64,000 nt of DNA from JABDGM01 sp046349975 (lineage in GTDB: Bacteria; Planctomycetota; Planctomycetia; Pirellulales; Lacipirellulaceae), in assembly GCA_046349975.1 (NCBI GenBank), contig JAXMBH010000025.1, positions 15,222-79,221 on the forward strand. Reading direction: 5' to 3'. The notes under the pieces were generated by a model. The model was not told where the DNA came from and ran no database searches. It worked only from the letters and a program-made list of their open reading frames with translations. Shown one piece after another: positions 23,951 to 31,687 of the stretch. Each line of letters begins with the position of its first letter. Within the stretch, counting starts at the first letter, position 1. The position numbers and the translations under genes were made by a program.

Positions 23951-26221
23951 TCAGCGTTTTACCGCGACGCAGTGAAGGCGGAACGGGGCCCGTTGGCTGG
24001 AAATGTCTAGCATGTTGCGTTGGACTAGCGGAACCACCTGCGAGCCAATCGCGGCCGATTCCAGCACATACTCGTCGGGAAGCCGCAGTCTCAGGAGCGT
24101 TGTCTTGGGCGCATGGGCGGGCGGCTCTATCTCGACAATTAGTTCGCCCCGCGACAGTGCCGAAGTCACGTTGACCGAAATCGCTCCGAAAGCCGTTGGC
24201 GCATTTTCCAGCTTGAGCGTTTTTCCATCGGCAAGCCACGACCGCGGCGTAGCGAAAAGGAGTCGCAGAGTTTCGGGTGTTCCGTCGTCGTCCATATCTT
24301 GATCTTGCATTAACAGTTCGCGAAGCGTGGTCAGAAAAAACGCGTTGCCAGATGCATTGGGCGGGAGATACATCCCGCGTCCACGGGAATCAATGGGAAT
24401 TAGACCCGATCCTTCGCCACCAACGAAAGTATCGCGCGTAAAGCCCTGCGCAAGCTTTCCGTAGAAAGAGACAAGGGCGCGATCCACGTCATCGCGCTTA
24501 AGCAAGGCCTGCACATAGCGAAGCGAGTAAAGATCGTCGACACCGTTCTCGTTTGCAAACAAGCCCGAGTGCTGGTGGAAACGCATCATCCCCATGGCGA
24601 TTCCGCCGTGTTGATGCAAGTAATCAATGGCCGTGCGCGTGCGACGTTCATCAAGAATCCCCGATCCTAACACATACGGCATTAGTAAATTCCAATAGCT
24701 TCCGGTGACGTCGGCCGTGATCGGGTCATGAGGCTTTTCGGCGCCGAACAAAGCAACGGGAACGAAGGGCGGCGTCGTGTCGCGCACTTCGCTTTTGTCG
24801 AGGGCGGCCAGAATAGCGGTGCGAAATTTCGCGGCCTCGCTGGCGATCTTCTGGGCTTCCTCCCGCTCGCCGATATCCTGCAGGACCGCCGCGATATCGC
24901 GCAAGCCCCGCCAAGAATTCGCGTTAGAATTGAGCGACGTCACCTTGGTTGCGATGTCTCCCGCGAAGTTTTCCGGTGGGAGCAGGCCGTCGGCCGGCTG
25001 ACGCCCGTTCAAAATGCGATCCACGCTCGCACGCCACAGTTCACGCCTCGCACGGACATAGTCGGCGTCGCGCGTGAGCCAATAAACATGGCAAAGGAGC
25101 TGCAATTTGAATGCAGCATCATGGTAGTCCAGGCCAGCCTGCTCGTAACGCAGCAGCGGGTTCGTCATCGCTTTAGCCGTATCGAGCAACCCAAACGTCA
25201 AAAGAGCTCGGACCGCGTCACCGCTTTCGGCCTCGAAAAGTTGGGTGTAAGCGTTGCCCGCACTGTATGTCATCTCGTCGCCGGTGGCTAACATCAAATT
25301 GGCGACGATGACAGCCTTCCACGCGCGATTGACCAGCTCTTCCGCGACAGTCAGCCGCATGCAGCGAGCTAACTGGGCGTTCCACGCCGCCAGGGTATGG
25401 GTATGAAGCGTGTCGTAGGTTGTACTGTCGAGCGGCCCAAGGTGCGCATGTTCAAGCGGTACGCTGCAAATCGCGATCGCGAGAGGCGTGCCCCCTTGCA
25501 GCTCCGCAGTCAACTGCATGGTATCGCCCTGAAATGACCAGCCCTGGCCGAACCAAGCAACCACTTGCCCGGCGGCATTGAGAAGCGTGCTGCCCTGTTG
25601 AGTTAGCTTGCCCGTGGCGCTTTGCAACCGGACGCGCAGTGGGGTGGAAGACGCCCCGTTCCCCGTCAGTATAAAACGAACTGCGACGACCGCGTGATCG
25701 GAGAATGGCGAGTCTGTTGGAACGAACGACTCTTGCACAATCGATCCCTGGTTGTGCTGATAGCGCAGCCTACAAACCGGCAGGCAACCGTTCTCATACT
25801 GCGGGCCTTGCAGCCTTGTCACGTCGGCGCCGAATGGCTCGTCGTTCTGACCAACGTAGAAAGTTGCTTCTAACGGAAATCGCGCCCACCGACCTTCCGG
25901 AGACGTCGTGGAATTGACGTTGATCCCGCTGCCGTTGCTTATCAATCGCGATTTGTGCGAACCAAACGGCGCGGCAAGTACGATCGGGTAGTGGCGGAAT
26001 GAAGCGTCGACATAGCGCAACGGAGGTAGCAGCTGTTCAAAGAACGAGTAAGACGGACCGCTTCGCTGGCGCATGGCCAACTCGCCCCAGAGGTCCGTTC
26101 GCGCCGCCAGCGCCTGCTCGACACTGGGCCAATCCCGCTCTGGCCGTGCGGGAGAAGCGGTCTCCCCAAAAGTTGGCCAGGTCCATAGGACAATAACGAT
26201 CAGGATCGAAATCATTCTCAT
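23951..26221 (-). CDS. Exported six-hairpin glycosidase-like protein (copy 3)
   Basis: 756 residues from the Met at 26221, which follows AAAAGGTG at good spacing and starts the signal peptide MRMISILIVIVLWTWPTFG; the open frame extends upstream to 26317. A beta domain occupies about residues 80-290. The helical toroid follows: YSAGNAYTQLFEAESGDAVRALL, YHDAAFKLQLLCHVYWLTRD, and YSLRYVQALLKRDDVDRALV. The C-terminal module reads ATPRSWLADGKTLKLENAPTAFGAISV, the same signature as copies 1 and 2. It is convergent with the plus-strand glycosidase genes and so has its own promoter. Specificity unknown. Confidence 0.78.
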   Translation of the reverse strand: MRMISILIVIVLWTWPTFGETASPARPERDWPSVEQALAARTDLWGELAMRQRSGPSYSFFEQLLPPLRYVDASFRHYPIVLAAPFGSHKSRLISNGSGINVNSTTSPEGRWARFPLEATFYVGQNDEPFGADVTRLQGPQYENGCLPVCRLRYQHNQGSIVQESFVPTDSPFSDHAVVAVRFILTGNGASSTPLRVRLQSATGKLTQQGSTLLNAAGQVVAWFGQGWSFQGDTMQLTAELQGGTPLAIAICSVPLEHAHLGPLDSTTYDTLHTHTLAAWNAQLARCMRLTVAEELVNRAWKAVIVANLMLATGDEMTYSAGNAYTQLFEAESGDAVRALLTFGLLDTAKAMTNPLLRYEQAGLDYHDAAFKLQLLCHVYWLTRDADYVRARRELWRASVDRILNGRQPADGLLPPENFAGDIATKVTSLNSNANSWRGLRDIAAVLQDIGEREEAQKIASEAAKFRTAILAALDKSEVRDTTPPFVPVALFGAEKPHDPITADVTGSYWNLLMPYVLGSGILDERRTRTAIDYLHQHGGIAMGMMRFHQHSGLFANENGVDDLYSLRYVQALLKRDDVDRALVSFYGKLAQGFTRDTFVGGEGSGLIPIDSRGRGMYLPPNASGNAFFLTTLRELLMQDQDMDDDGTPETLRLLFATPRSWLADGKTLKLENAPTAFGAISVNVTSALSRGELIVEIEPPAHAPKTTLLRLRLPDEYVLESAAIGSQVVPLVQRNMLDISSQRAPFRLHCVAVKR

Positions 26222-26446
26222 TTCGGCACCTTTTTTAGCTTGCCGCGCAGTCTGAACGGATATTCTAAGCCGATCCGCTTCGTCACTTTCGCACACCAAC
26301 GTGTCATCGTGCATCAATGACTAGCCATCTTTGAGTGAACCTAGTCCGATCTTTCCACCGCTCTGAATAAGAGAATTGATATTAGTGAACTTCACTCCAA
26401 CTTGGCGCCAAATGGAATGCAGGGAATTCGGTTTTTCCGGCCAGGA

Positions 26447-26661
26447 CTACCTGGCGGCAAAAATCGTTAACTCATGGGGTATGTGGTCTAGTGCGCTGTG
26501 GGGACGATCATCATTGTAATGTTCTCTCCACAGGTCAATCCGTTCCTGCGCGTCCTCCATGCTCAGTAACCAGTGCTGGTTGAAACACTCTTGCCAGACT
26601 TCCCATTAAACGACTCGATGAACGCATTATCGGTGGGCGCTCCAACGCGGCTGAGCGTCAT
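26447..26661 (-). pseudogene. IS3-family transposase (OrfB) C-terminal remnant
   Basis: Read on the minus strand, the segment gives LSRVGAPTDNAFIESFNGK. After a one-base deletion near 26595 it continues QECFNQHWLLSMEDAQERI, LWREHYNDDRPHSALDHIP and ends at TAG. This is the end of the DDE integrase core of IS3-type transposases, including the catalytic Glu in ESFNG and the HSAL motif. The N-terminal two thirds, OrfA and inverted repeats are not seen, so the element is dead. The flanks 26222-26446 show no gene. Confidence 0.8.
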
Positions 26662-26948
26662 CAGCCGCGTTCGTCCTGCTCGGCATAGTCCTAATAGCGG
26701 AACGTGACGCGGCCAGCACAGTAGCGGGACAGTCGACTATTGACGATGGCCGCGAAGCGGTTTAGTTGTGTGCCCAGCATGTTCGATAGCTTGGGGGTGA
26801 AAGTCCCAAAATCGAGTGGCCCGCAGATCAACTCAATGGCTGGATCACGAGAACCACGGCTGCGGATACGCCACGGGAGATCCGTACGTCACTCCCGAAG
26901 CACCGTTTAGTTCGTTGTGAACGCGAGTGGTTCCGAGCCTACCTTCAG
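26662..26948. other. Spacer between two mobile-element remnants
   Basis: No intact gene. In the plus frame of the following pseudogene the reading stays open from about 26780 to 26948 without a good start codon, so the recombinase-like remnant may begin further left than I have drawn it. Nothing else recognised. Confidence 0.4.
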
Positions 26949-27895
26949 TTGAAGGCATCAAGGATGGTGTCATTCGATTCCATGGACGGGATTGCATTTG
27001 CGGAAGATGCGCTTGTTCAAGCGGTCTCAGGGCATGCTGAACGTCAAGCAGAACTTACGGCAAGGTGGCTATCTTCCGTTGGTTATTGTGGCAAATCTCT
27101 CAACGTCCCGGCCGCATTCTTAATGGAACTCGCCGCAGTTCTACAAGTGCAGCAGTGGGAGCGACAAGGCAAGCCACAACCATGTGGACGGATTAACGGC
27201 AACCAAGTTTGTCCTCAGCTGCATCCGCCAAAAACTCTTTTCGCTCATGCCGCGTTAGAGCAGCGCCTCAGTGAAATGGCAGCCGCAAATGCCGCCAAAA
27301 CACGATTGAAATCATCGTCTCAGGCTCCCGCTGTCGAGCTTGCACGTGTTCAGCAGGAGATTCAGCTTGCTACGAAAAACCTGGCCCGCGCGCAAAATGA
27401 TGAACAGTATCAGGCGATTTCAAGTCAATTCGATCAGTTGGAATTGCGGGAAAAGTCACTTGCCGCCCAGTCGGCCGAAGTCAATTCAGCGCGTGCCGAA
27501 AACACGCCAGTTGACGTGAAAGCCATTGTGTCCTCTTTCAACAAGTTATTGGCGCTTGCGAGCGAGTCAACCAACTTGGCGTTGGCAGGGGCGCCATTCA
27601 GCGGGCTGATGCGAAGCTTTTCCTTGCATTTCTTCCGACCGCTGTAAAAAAGCGAACGCTGAACAAGCTTGTCAGCGGTGTCATTACACTTGGCGGCGGT
27701 AGGCCTCCGATCGAAGTAAATAAGGGTCCAACGGGCCGAGACAGAGTGAAAGCCCTACCGAAGGTCTCGTACAGTGTTGAAAGTGACACCGGTCAACCGA
27801 TAACTTGTAGCGAATCACCAACTGTTTCCGATCACGAGGGAAAATCGTTAGGAAATTTGAATCGGGCCGACTGGATTCGAACCAGCGACCTTTGA
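26949..27895 (+). pseudogene. Frameshifted recombinase-like gene ending in a tRNA fragment
   Basis: The first frame (26949-27647) encodes an Ala/Gln-rich coiled coil (VQQEIQLATKNLARAQNDEQY). Near 27595 sense-like coding shifts to another frame that reads QRADAKLFLAFLPTAVKKRT, NKLVSGVITLGGGRPPIEV, GPTGRDRVK and finishes NRADWIRTSDL, TGA at 27893-27895. Coiled coil plus this tail resembles the C-terminal part of planctomycete serine recombinases, though I cannot see a catalytic domain. The last eleven residues are the translation of a tRNA-Pro fragment, as in integrase-type genes that abut their attachment site. The start is arbitrary (TTG). It could instead be an unrelated coiled-coil gene. 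Confidence 0.45.
27860..27893. repeat. 34-bp copy of the tRNA-Pro 3' end (candidate att site)
   Basis: This stretch is identical to 31425-31458 over 34 bases. It covers the 3' acceptor, T arm and part of the variable region of the tRNA-Pro(GGG) gene, then diverges in the anticodon arm. A partial tRNA copy in the same orientation as an intact gene is the usual footprint of site-specific integration. Confidence 0.8.
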
Positions 27896-28232
27896 CCGCC
27901 AGACGATCGGGCAGAATTGCAAGGTAATGCGTAAGTGCCGAAACATCAGCCACTTCCGATCAACGTAGCTTTCACGTTCTTGTCACGCAAGTGCTTTGCT
28001 TATCGTCGCGTCGCGCGCGTTTCTCTGCACTAGCGCTGCACTAGCCGGAGGCGGTTGTGAATTCGCCTCTTCAAGAAAATGGACGTTGAGCGACGGCGTC
28101 AGATGGCAAATCAGTTTCGCATTAATCCAAACAGCTTTGGCGCGCCGGCAGGATCCATCTCGGTTCGTTTGAACCAAGCGGCTTCAGCACATAGCTTTCG
28201 TCGCACGGCTGTGTCGGACGGCAGCAAACGAT
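27896..28232. other. Non-coding stretch inside the candidate island
   Basis: No gene with recognisable family motifs or ribosome site seen on either strand. It follows the left att-like repeat and precedes the 3' end of the MerR-cupin gene. Confidence 0.4.
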
Positions 28233-29105
28233 TTAACCGACCTGACCGATCCGCCCTTGTTCATCGACATCCCACTCGCCCACCAAGGGAGGACCAAGCA
28301 GCTGCATGCCATGGTCGGCGAAAAGTTTGCCGAGCTCGTCAAGCGTGAGCGCTTCATGGATTGCTGGGCTGCCTGAGTACTTGCCGACCTCGCGAAAGAA
28401 CTTCTCTATCTGGCCGGCGGGTTGATACGTATCAATTAACTTGACAGGTTGCTTGCCCGAGGCAGCCCAGGCGTGCGGCACGTTACGCGGGAGAAAGACC
28501 GTCTCACCGCGCGTGGCCTGGAACTTCTCTTCGCCGACGACGAAATTCAACTCGCCATCCAGGATGTAAATCCACTCATCCTGGTCGGGGTGCGAATGTT
28601 TTGGGCCGCAGCTACTGCCCGTGAATTCAAAAACGCACATGGCGTCGGCGGTGTCCTGGCCTGAAATCTTGCAATCGATCGGCTCAAGCCCGAGCCGCGT
28701 CAACTCTTCGAATCGGTCTTTTCCCGCAGCCACGCTAAAGCCGGCAAACATCTCTTCGCTGGTCATCGGTTCGGTTCCCTGCAAGTGCTCGATGGTTTTG
28801 TCAACGGTTTCGACGAGGGTGCGCATGCGGGCGAGCTTGTTCTGCATGAGCTCCCGGTGCGTCTTAAGCGCCGCGAGAAAGTCAAAATCGTCCCGACTGA
28901 GGATCTGTTTGATTTGCTTCAGCTCAAAGCCGAGCTCGCGATAAAAAAGAATTTGCTGCAGCTTCAGGAGTTGCGGTTCTTCGTAGATGCGGTAGCTGTT
29001 GGCGCCTTGATAGGCCGGCTTGAGCAAACCGGTTTCGTCGTAAAAGTGCAGCGTACGGACAGTCACGCCAGACATTTCGGCGATTTGTTTCACAGTGTAG
29101 GACAT
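28233..29105 (-). CDS. MerR-family regulator fused to a cupin sensor domain
   Basis: A 290-residue protein. The N-terminal MerR domain (about 1-110) has the helix-turn-helix YTVKQIAEMSGVTVRTLHFYDETGLL, then the wing and a dimerisation helix. From about residue 165 a cupin follows, with GPKHSHPDQDEWIYILDGELNF (His, His, Glu metal ligands) and FLPRNVPHAW (fourth His). MerR proteins normally remodel long-spacer promoters on binding an effector. Here the sensing part would be a metal-cupin, which may bind a small molecule or detect a metal. GGGGAA precedes the ATG. It lies in the candidate tRNA-Pro island directly downstream of the PEP-CTERM propeller gene in the same direction. The ligand is unknown. 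Confidence 0.88.
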   Translation of the reverse strand: MSYTVKQIAEMSGVTVRTLHFYDETGLLKPAYQGANSYRIYEEPQLLKLQQILFYRELGFELKQIKQILSRDDFDFLAALKTHRELMQNKLARMRTLVETVDKTIEHLQGTEPMTSEEMFAGFSVAAGKDRFEELTRLGLEPIDCKISGQDTADAMCVFEFTGSSCGPKHSHPDQDEWIYILDGELNFVVGEEKFQATRGETVFLPRNVPHAWAASGKQPVKLIDTYQPAGQIEKFFREVGKYSGSPAIHEALTLDELGKLFADHGMQLLGPPLVGEWDVDEQGRIGQVG

Positions 29106-29132
29106 CGCTATTCCCCGGTGAGTACAACTTGA

Positions 29133-30335
29133 TCATAAGGGCAAGCGAGGCCGCACAAAGGTCCGTCTCTTATTTCGTCGCAAAGCGACTAGTGGCAGAC
29201 CGATCCCCAACAGCGCGAAGCTCGCCGGCTCGGGAACGGTGTTGATCCAAAGAATCGCTTCCGAGCGACCGAGCGTGTTGTTGTACGCAGCGCCCGCGAC
29301 CTGGATCGTGTGCCCGTCGGTCCAGACGCCAAACGCGTTGGACCCGATGTAGTTGGCAGAAAGGAACGACTCCAGGTCCACCCAGGACTCGGGAGTACCG
29401 TGCCAAAAGGCGGCGCTGGCATTGCCACACGCGAGAACGTCGCAGAATTGCGCAGTCGATTGGCCTACCTGGTACCCATCAAACGCGGCGTTGGCCCACG
29501 ATGCGCTGTAGATGGTCGAGGTGTCTGGGTTGAGATCCACCCACGACTCAGCCGTGCCATTCCAATAGCCGGCGTGATCGACTTCAACCCCGAACACATT
29601 ATACGTTACAGTGCCTACTTGTTGTCCGCGGTGAACGGCAGTGGCCACGGAACCAACAATCGGAAAGGCGCCTAAGGTGGGTGCCGGCTCTAGGTCCACC
29701 CAGCTCGCTGCCGTGCCCGTCCACAGGCTGGCGTGGTTGTGGGTGCCGAATATTGCCGCAAAGCCGACCTGCTGATTGCCGTCCAACCCGTATGCGATCG
29801 ACCTACCGGCGCCCGCTGGATTCAGATCCACCCATGATGCGGCTGTGCCGGTCCACAGGCTGGCGTGCTCAAGGTGCAACGTAGGGGTAGCGACCGGCAC
29901 CACCCAACCCACCTGTTGATTTCCGCGAATGGCTCGCGCCTCTGAAGAGTCCGTCCCAGCGGGCTGGAGGTCCACGTATGAGTTGGCAGCGCCACTCCAG
30001 ATCACGGCGTGCCCATTCCCTTCGGGGAAAAAAAAGAGCTGACCAACTTGCTTGCCCTTGGCGACGCCATATGCCTGGGAGAAGGTATCAGGTGGATTAA
30101 GGCTGACGAACGAACCGGCCGTGCCGCTCCACACGGCCGAGGTTGCGGCTCCATCCTCGTTGCGACCGACATATCCGACCTGCTGTCCATCAGCGAGGCC
30201 GAACAGGGCCGAGCTATTCTGAACGCCGGCGGGATGGAGATTGACATAGGTCCACTCGCCGCGGGCCGTCGAGATCGACATAACGACCGCGATCATGAGC
30301 GTTGCCAGAACAAATAGCCACGGATGGATTTTCAT
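29133..30335 (-). CDS. PEP-CTERM protein with predicted seven-bladed propeller repeats
   Basis: 400 residues from the Met at 30335, which follows AAAGGAAAG; signal peptide MKIHPWLFVLATLMIAVVMS. The mature protein is seven repeats, each with a G-x-QVG strand (GQQVGYVG, GKQVGQLF, NQQVGWVV, NQQVGFAA, GQQVGTVT, GYQVGQST, HTIQVAGA). Most are followed by HAxLWxGTAxSWVDLxPAG. The first strand (WTYVNLHPAG) lacks its W-G-T-A half and the last repeat ends at ILWINT, so N- and C-termini would close one blade together, as in beta-propellers. The end is VPEPASFALLGIGLPLVAL plus a basic cluster, a PEP-CTERM sorting signal. Surface or matrix protein of unknown ligand; it sits in the candidate island. Confidence 0.85.
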   Translation of the reverse strand: MKIHPWLFVLATLMIAVVMSISTARGEWTYVNLHPAGVQNSSALFGLADGQQVGYVGRNEDGAATSAVWSGTAGSFVSLNPPDTFSQAYGVAKGKQVGQLFFFPEGNGHAVIWSGAANSYVDLQPAGTDSSEARAIRGNQQVGWVVPVATPTLHLEHASLWTGTAASWVDLNPAGAGRSIAYGLDGNQQVGFAAIFGTHNHASLWTGTAASWVDLEPAPTLGAFPIVGSVATAVHRGQQVGTVTYNVFGVEVDHAGYWNGTAESWVDLNPDTSTIYSASWANAAFDGYQVGQSTAQFCDVLACGNASAAFWHGTPESWVDLESFLSANYIGSNAFGVWTDGHTIQVAGAAYNNTLGRSEAILWINTVPEPASFALLGIGLPLVALRRNKRRTFVRPRLPL

Positions 30336-30578
30336 GGAGCTTTCCTTTAGCGTTTTGTCGCCGCAGTCGTCCACTAATATGCCGGCCAGGCGACTTGAAT
30401 AACCGTGCATCCATTGCATGATCCGGGATGACGTAACGTGAGGGTCAAGAGAAAATTCCACGCCCTGGCAGAATATTAAAGAAACAAGCGGAAGGACGTC
30501 GAACCACTTGTGCGGTCAGGCCGCTATCTTGGCTAAAATATGTTGCCAGCGTCCGTCGGCGTTTAGGAATACCGCAAG

Positions 30579-31013
30579 ATGTTGAAGACTCTCTCCATCA
30601 TTTGCTACTTCGCCATGGTGGGAGGAATCCTTGGGCTTCTAACTTCTCATAGCCTTCTTTCGCCTTCACCGTTCGTCATCTTGCTCCAGGCGTTGGCGCT
30701 GTTGCTGTTCTTTTGGGCGCGCGTAACCTTCGGGCTGCGGAGCTATCACACGGCGGCTAATCCGACAGCCGGAGGCCTCGTAAGATGCGGGCCATATCGG
30801 TATATACGGCACCCGATCTATGCCGCGTTTTGTCTGTTCAGTTGGGCTGGGATTGCCGCCCACTGGTCATGGCCGGCAGCTGCGTGGGGCGCCTTGATTC
30901 TGAGTAGCGCAATGTTGCGCATGTTTTGCGAGGAGATTTTGGTCGCAGAGCGCTATCCCGAGTACAAGCAATACGCCGCGAAGACCTGGCGCGTGGTCCC
31001 CTACCTCTTTTAA
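30579..31013 (+). CDS. Isoprenylcysteine carboxyl methyltransferase (ICMT)-like membrane protein
   Basis: A 144-residue protein with about four hydrophobic segments and the ICMT/PEMT-family motif GPYRYIRHPIYAAF, then EEILVAERYPEYKQYAAKTWRVVPYLF. In this family the RHP and EE...YPEY residues bind S-adenosylmethionine at the membrane face. Bacterial members methylate varied, mostly unidentified, lipid-like or small substrates. Length is normal for the bacterial short form. It faces away from the neighbouring PEP-CTERM gene across 243 bases and is the last gene before the tRNA-Pro end of the candidate island. Confidence 0.85.
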   Translation: MLKTLSIICYFAMVGGILGLLTSHSLLSPSPFVILLQALALLLFFWARVTFGLRSYHTAANPTAGGLVRCGPYRYIRHPIYAAFCLFSWAGIAAHWSWPAAAWGALILSSAMLRMFCEEILVAERYPEYKQYAAKTWRVVPYLF

Positions 31014-31424
31014 GGCAATGCCTGCGGCCGATCGCTGGCGTGTCACGCTGGCGCGCAAATCCTGTCGACAACTCGTCCATTTTGGACGCCTAGCGTTGGA
31101 CCGTTCTTGCCATGCCTTACGCAGACCTTGGGCCCTTGAGTGACCCCGACCAAGACTCGAAACGGCGGCGTATCACCTGACGAGCGCGACTGTCAAAATG
31201 CTCTGCCGAAGTGATTGCATTGGCCCGTGGCCAGTGCTTCATCTATTTGCGCCAGGTAGGCGTGACCGCGGCGCAATTGAAAGCGTAGATAGCTTGAATC
31301 GCATGCCTGTAGATCCCTGTCGACCAGCCTGCATTGGTCAAAGGGTCGCCGGAAGGCTTACCAATTCCAATTGAAGAAAGCGACTTGCTAAGAGCTAAGT
31401 CGCCCTCGCGAATCGTCGTAAGTT
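31014..31424. other. Intergenic stretch before tRNA-Pro
   Basis: No supported gene. Short open frames exist on the minus strand (around 31150-31370) but lack an ATG and any recognisable family. This is the right end of the candidate island. Confidence 0.4.
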
Positions 31425-31458
31425 AATCGGGCCGACTGGATTCGAACCAGCGACCTTT
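31425..31458. repeat. 34-bp repeat overlapping the tRNA-Pro 3' end (candidate att site)
   Basis: Right-hand copy of the repeat also found at 27860-27893. It begins two bases beyond the tRNA 3' end and runs through the acceptor and T arm toward the variable loop. Confidence 0.8.
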
Positions 31459-31500
31459 TGACCCCCAGTCAAACGCGCTACCAGACTGCGCTACGGCCCG
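31427..31500 (-). tRNA. tRNA-Pro (anticodon GGG)
   Basis: The minus strand folds as a 74-nt cloverleaf. The acceptor arms CGGGCCG and CGGCCCG pair fully, with discriminator A. The D arm is GCGC...GCGC, the anticodon stem TTTGA/TCAAA holds loop CTGGGGG (anticodon GGG), and the T arm is GCTGG-TTCGAAT-CCAGT. CCA is not encoded. The 3' half is duplicated at 27860, which marks it as an integration target. Confidence 0.95.
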
Positions 31501-31687
31501 ATGTTGATCTCATGATTTTACGTGCTTTCGGCAGCCTACAGTAGGGCTGATTTAGCCACGTTTTTCAGCAAACCCGCAAAAACCGCGCGGAGTCGCCGCG
31601 GCCGAAAACAATCGCCTCGTCGGAATTCGCGGCCCCTCGATACCGCATTTCATGTGTGTGCTGTGACAAACGACTCACGCGGGCAGG

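Larger units (their letters stand above)
27860..31458. mobile_element. Candidate small genomic island at tRNA-Pro
   Basis: The segment lies between two direct 34-bp repeats; the right copy is the 3' end of the intact tRNA-Pro(GGG). The element would have entered at the 3' end of the tRNA, which lies at the lower coordinate. Cargo: MerR-cupin regulator, PEP-CTERM propeller protein and a prenyl-cysteine methyltransferase-like membrane protein. No recombinase lies inside. The recombinase-like remnant lies just outside the left repeat, so either it belonged to a tandem neighbour or the element was rearranged. Confidence 0.55.

Noticed and set aside
26760..26830. Segment GGGGGTGAAAGTCCC resembling a group II intron or IS-associated motif
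   Set aside because: Only a short similarity is visible; no reverse transcriptase, domain V hairpin or intron boundaries could be found.
27684..27953. Minus ORF ending in GRWFESSRPDS-like residues
   Set aside because: It is the complement of the recombinase remnant and tRNA fragment; no independent support.
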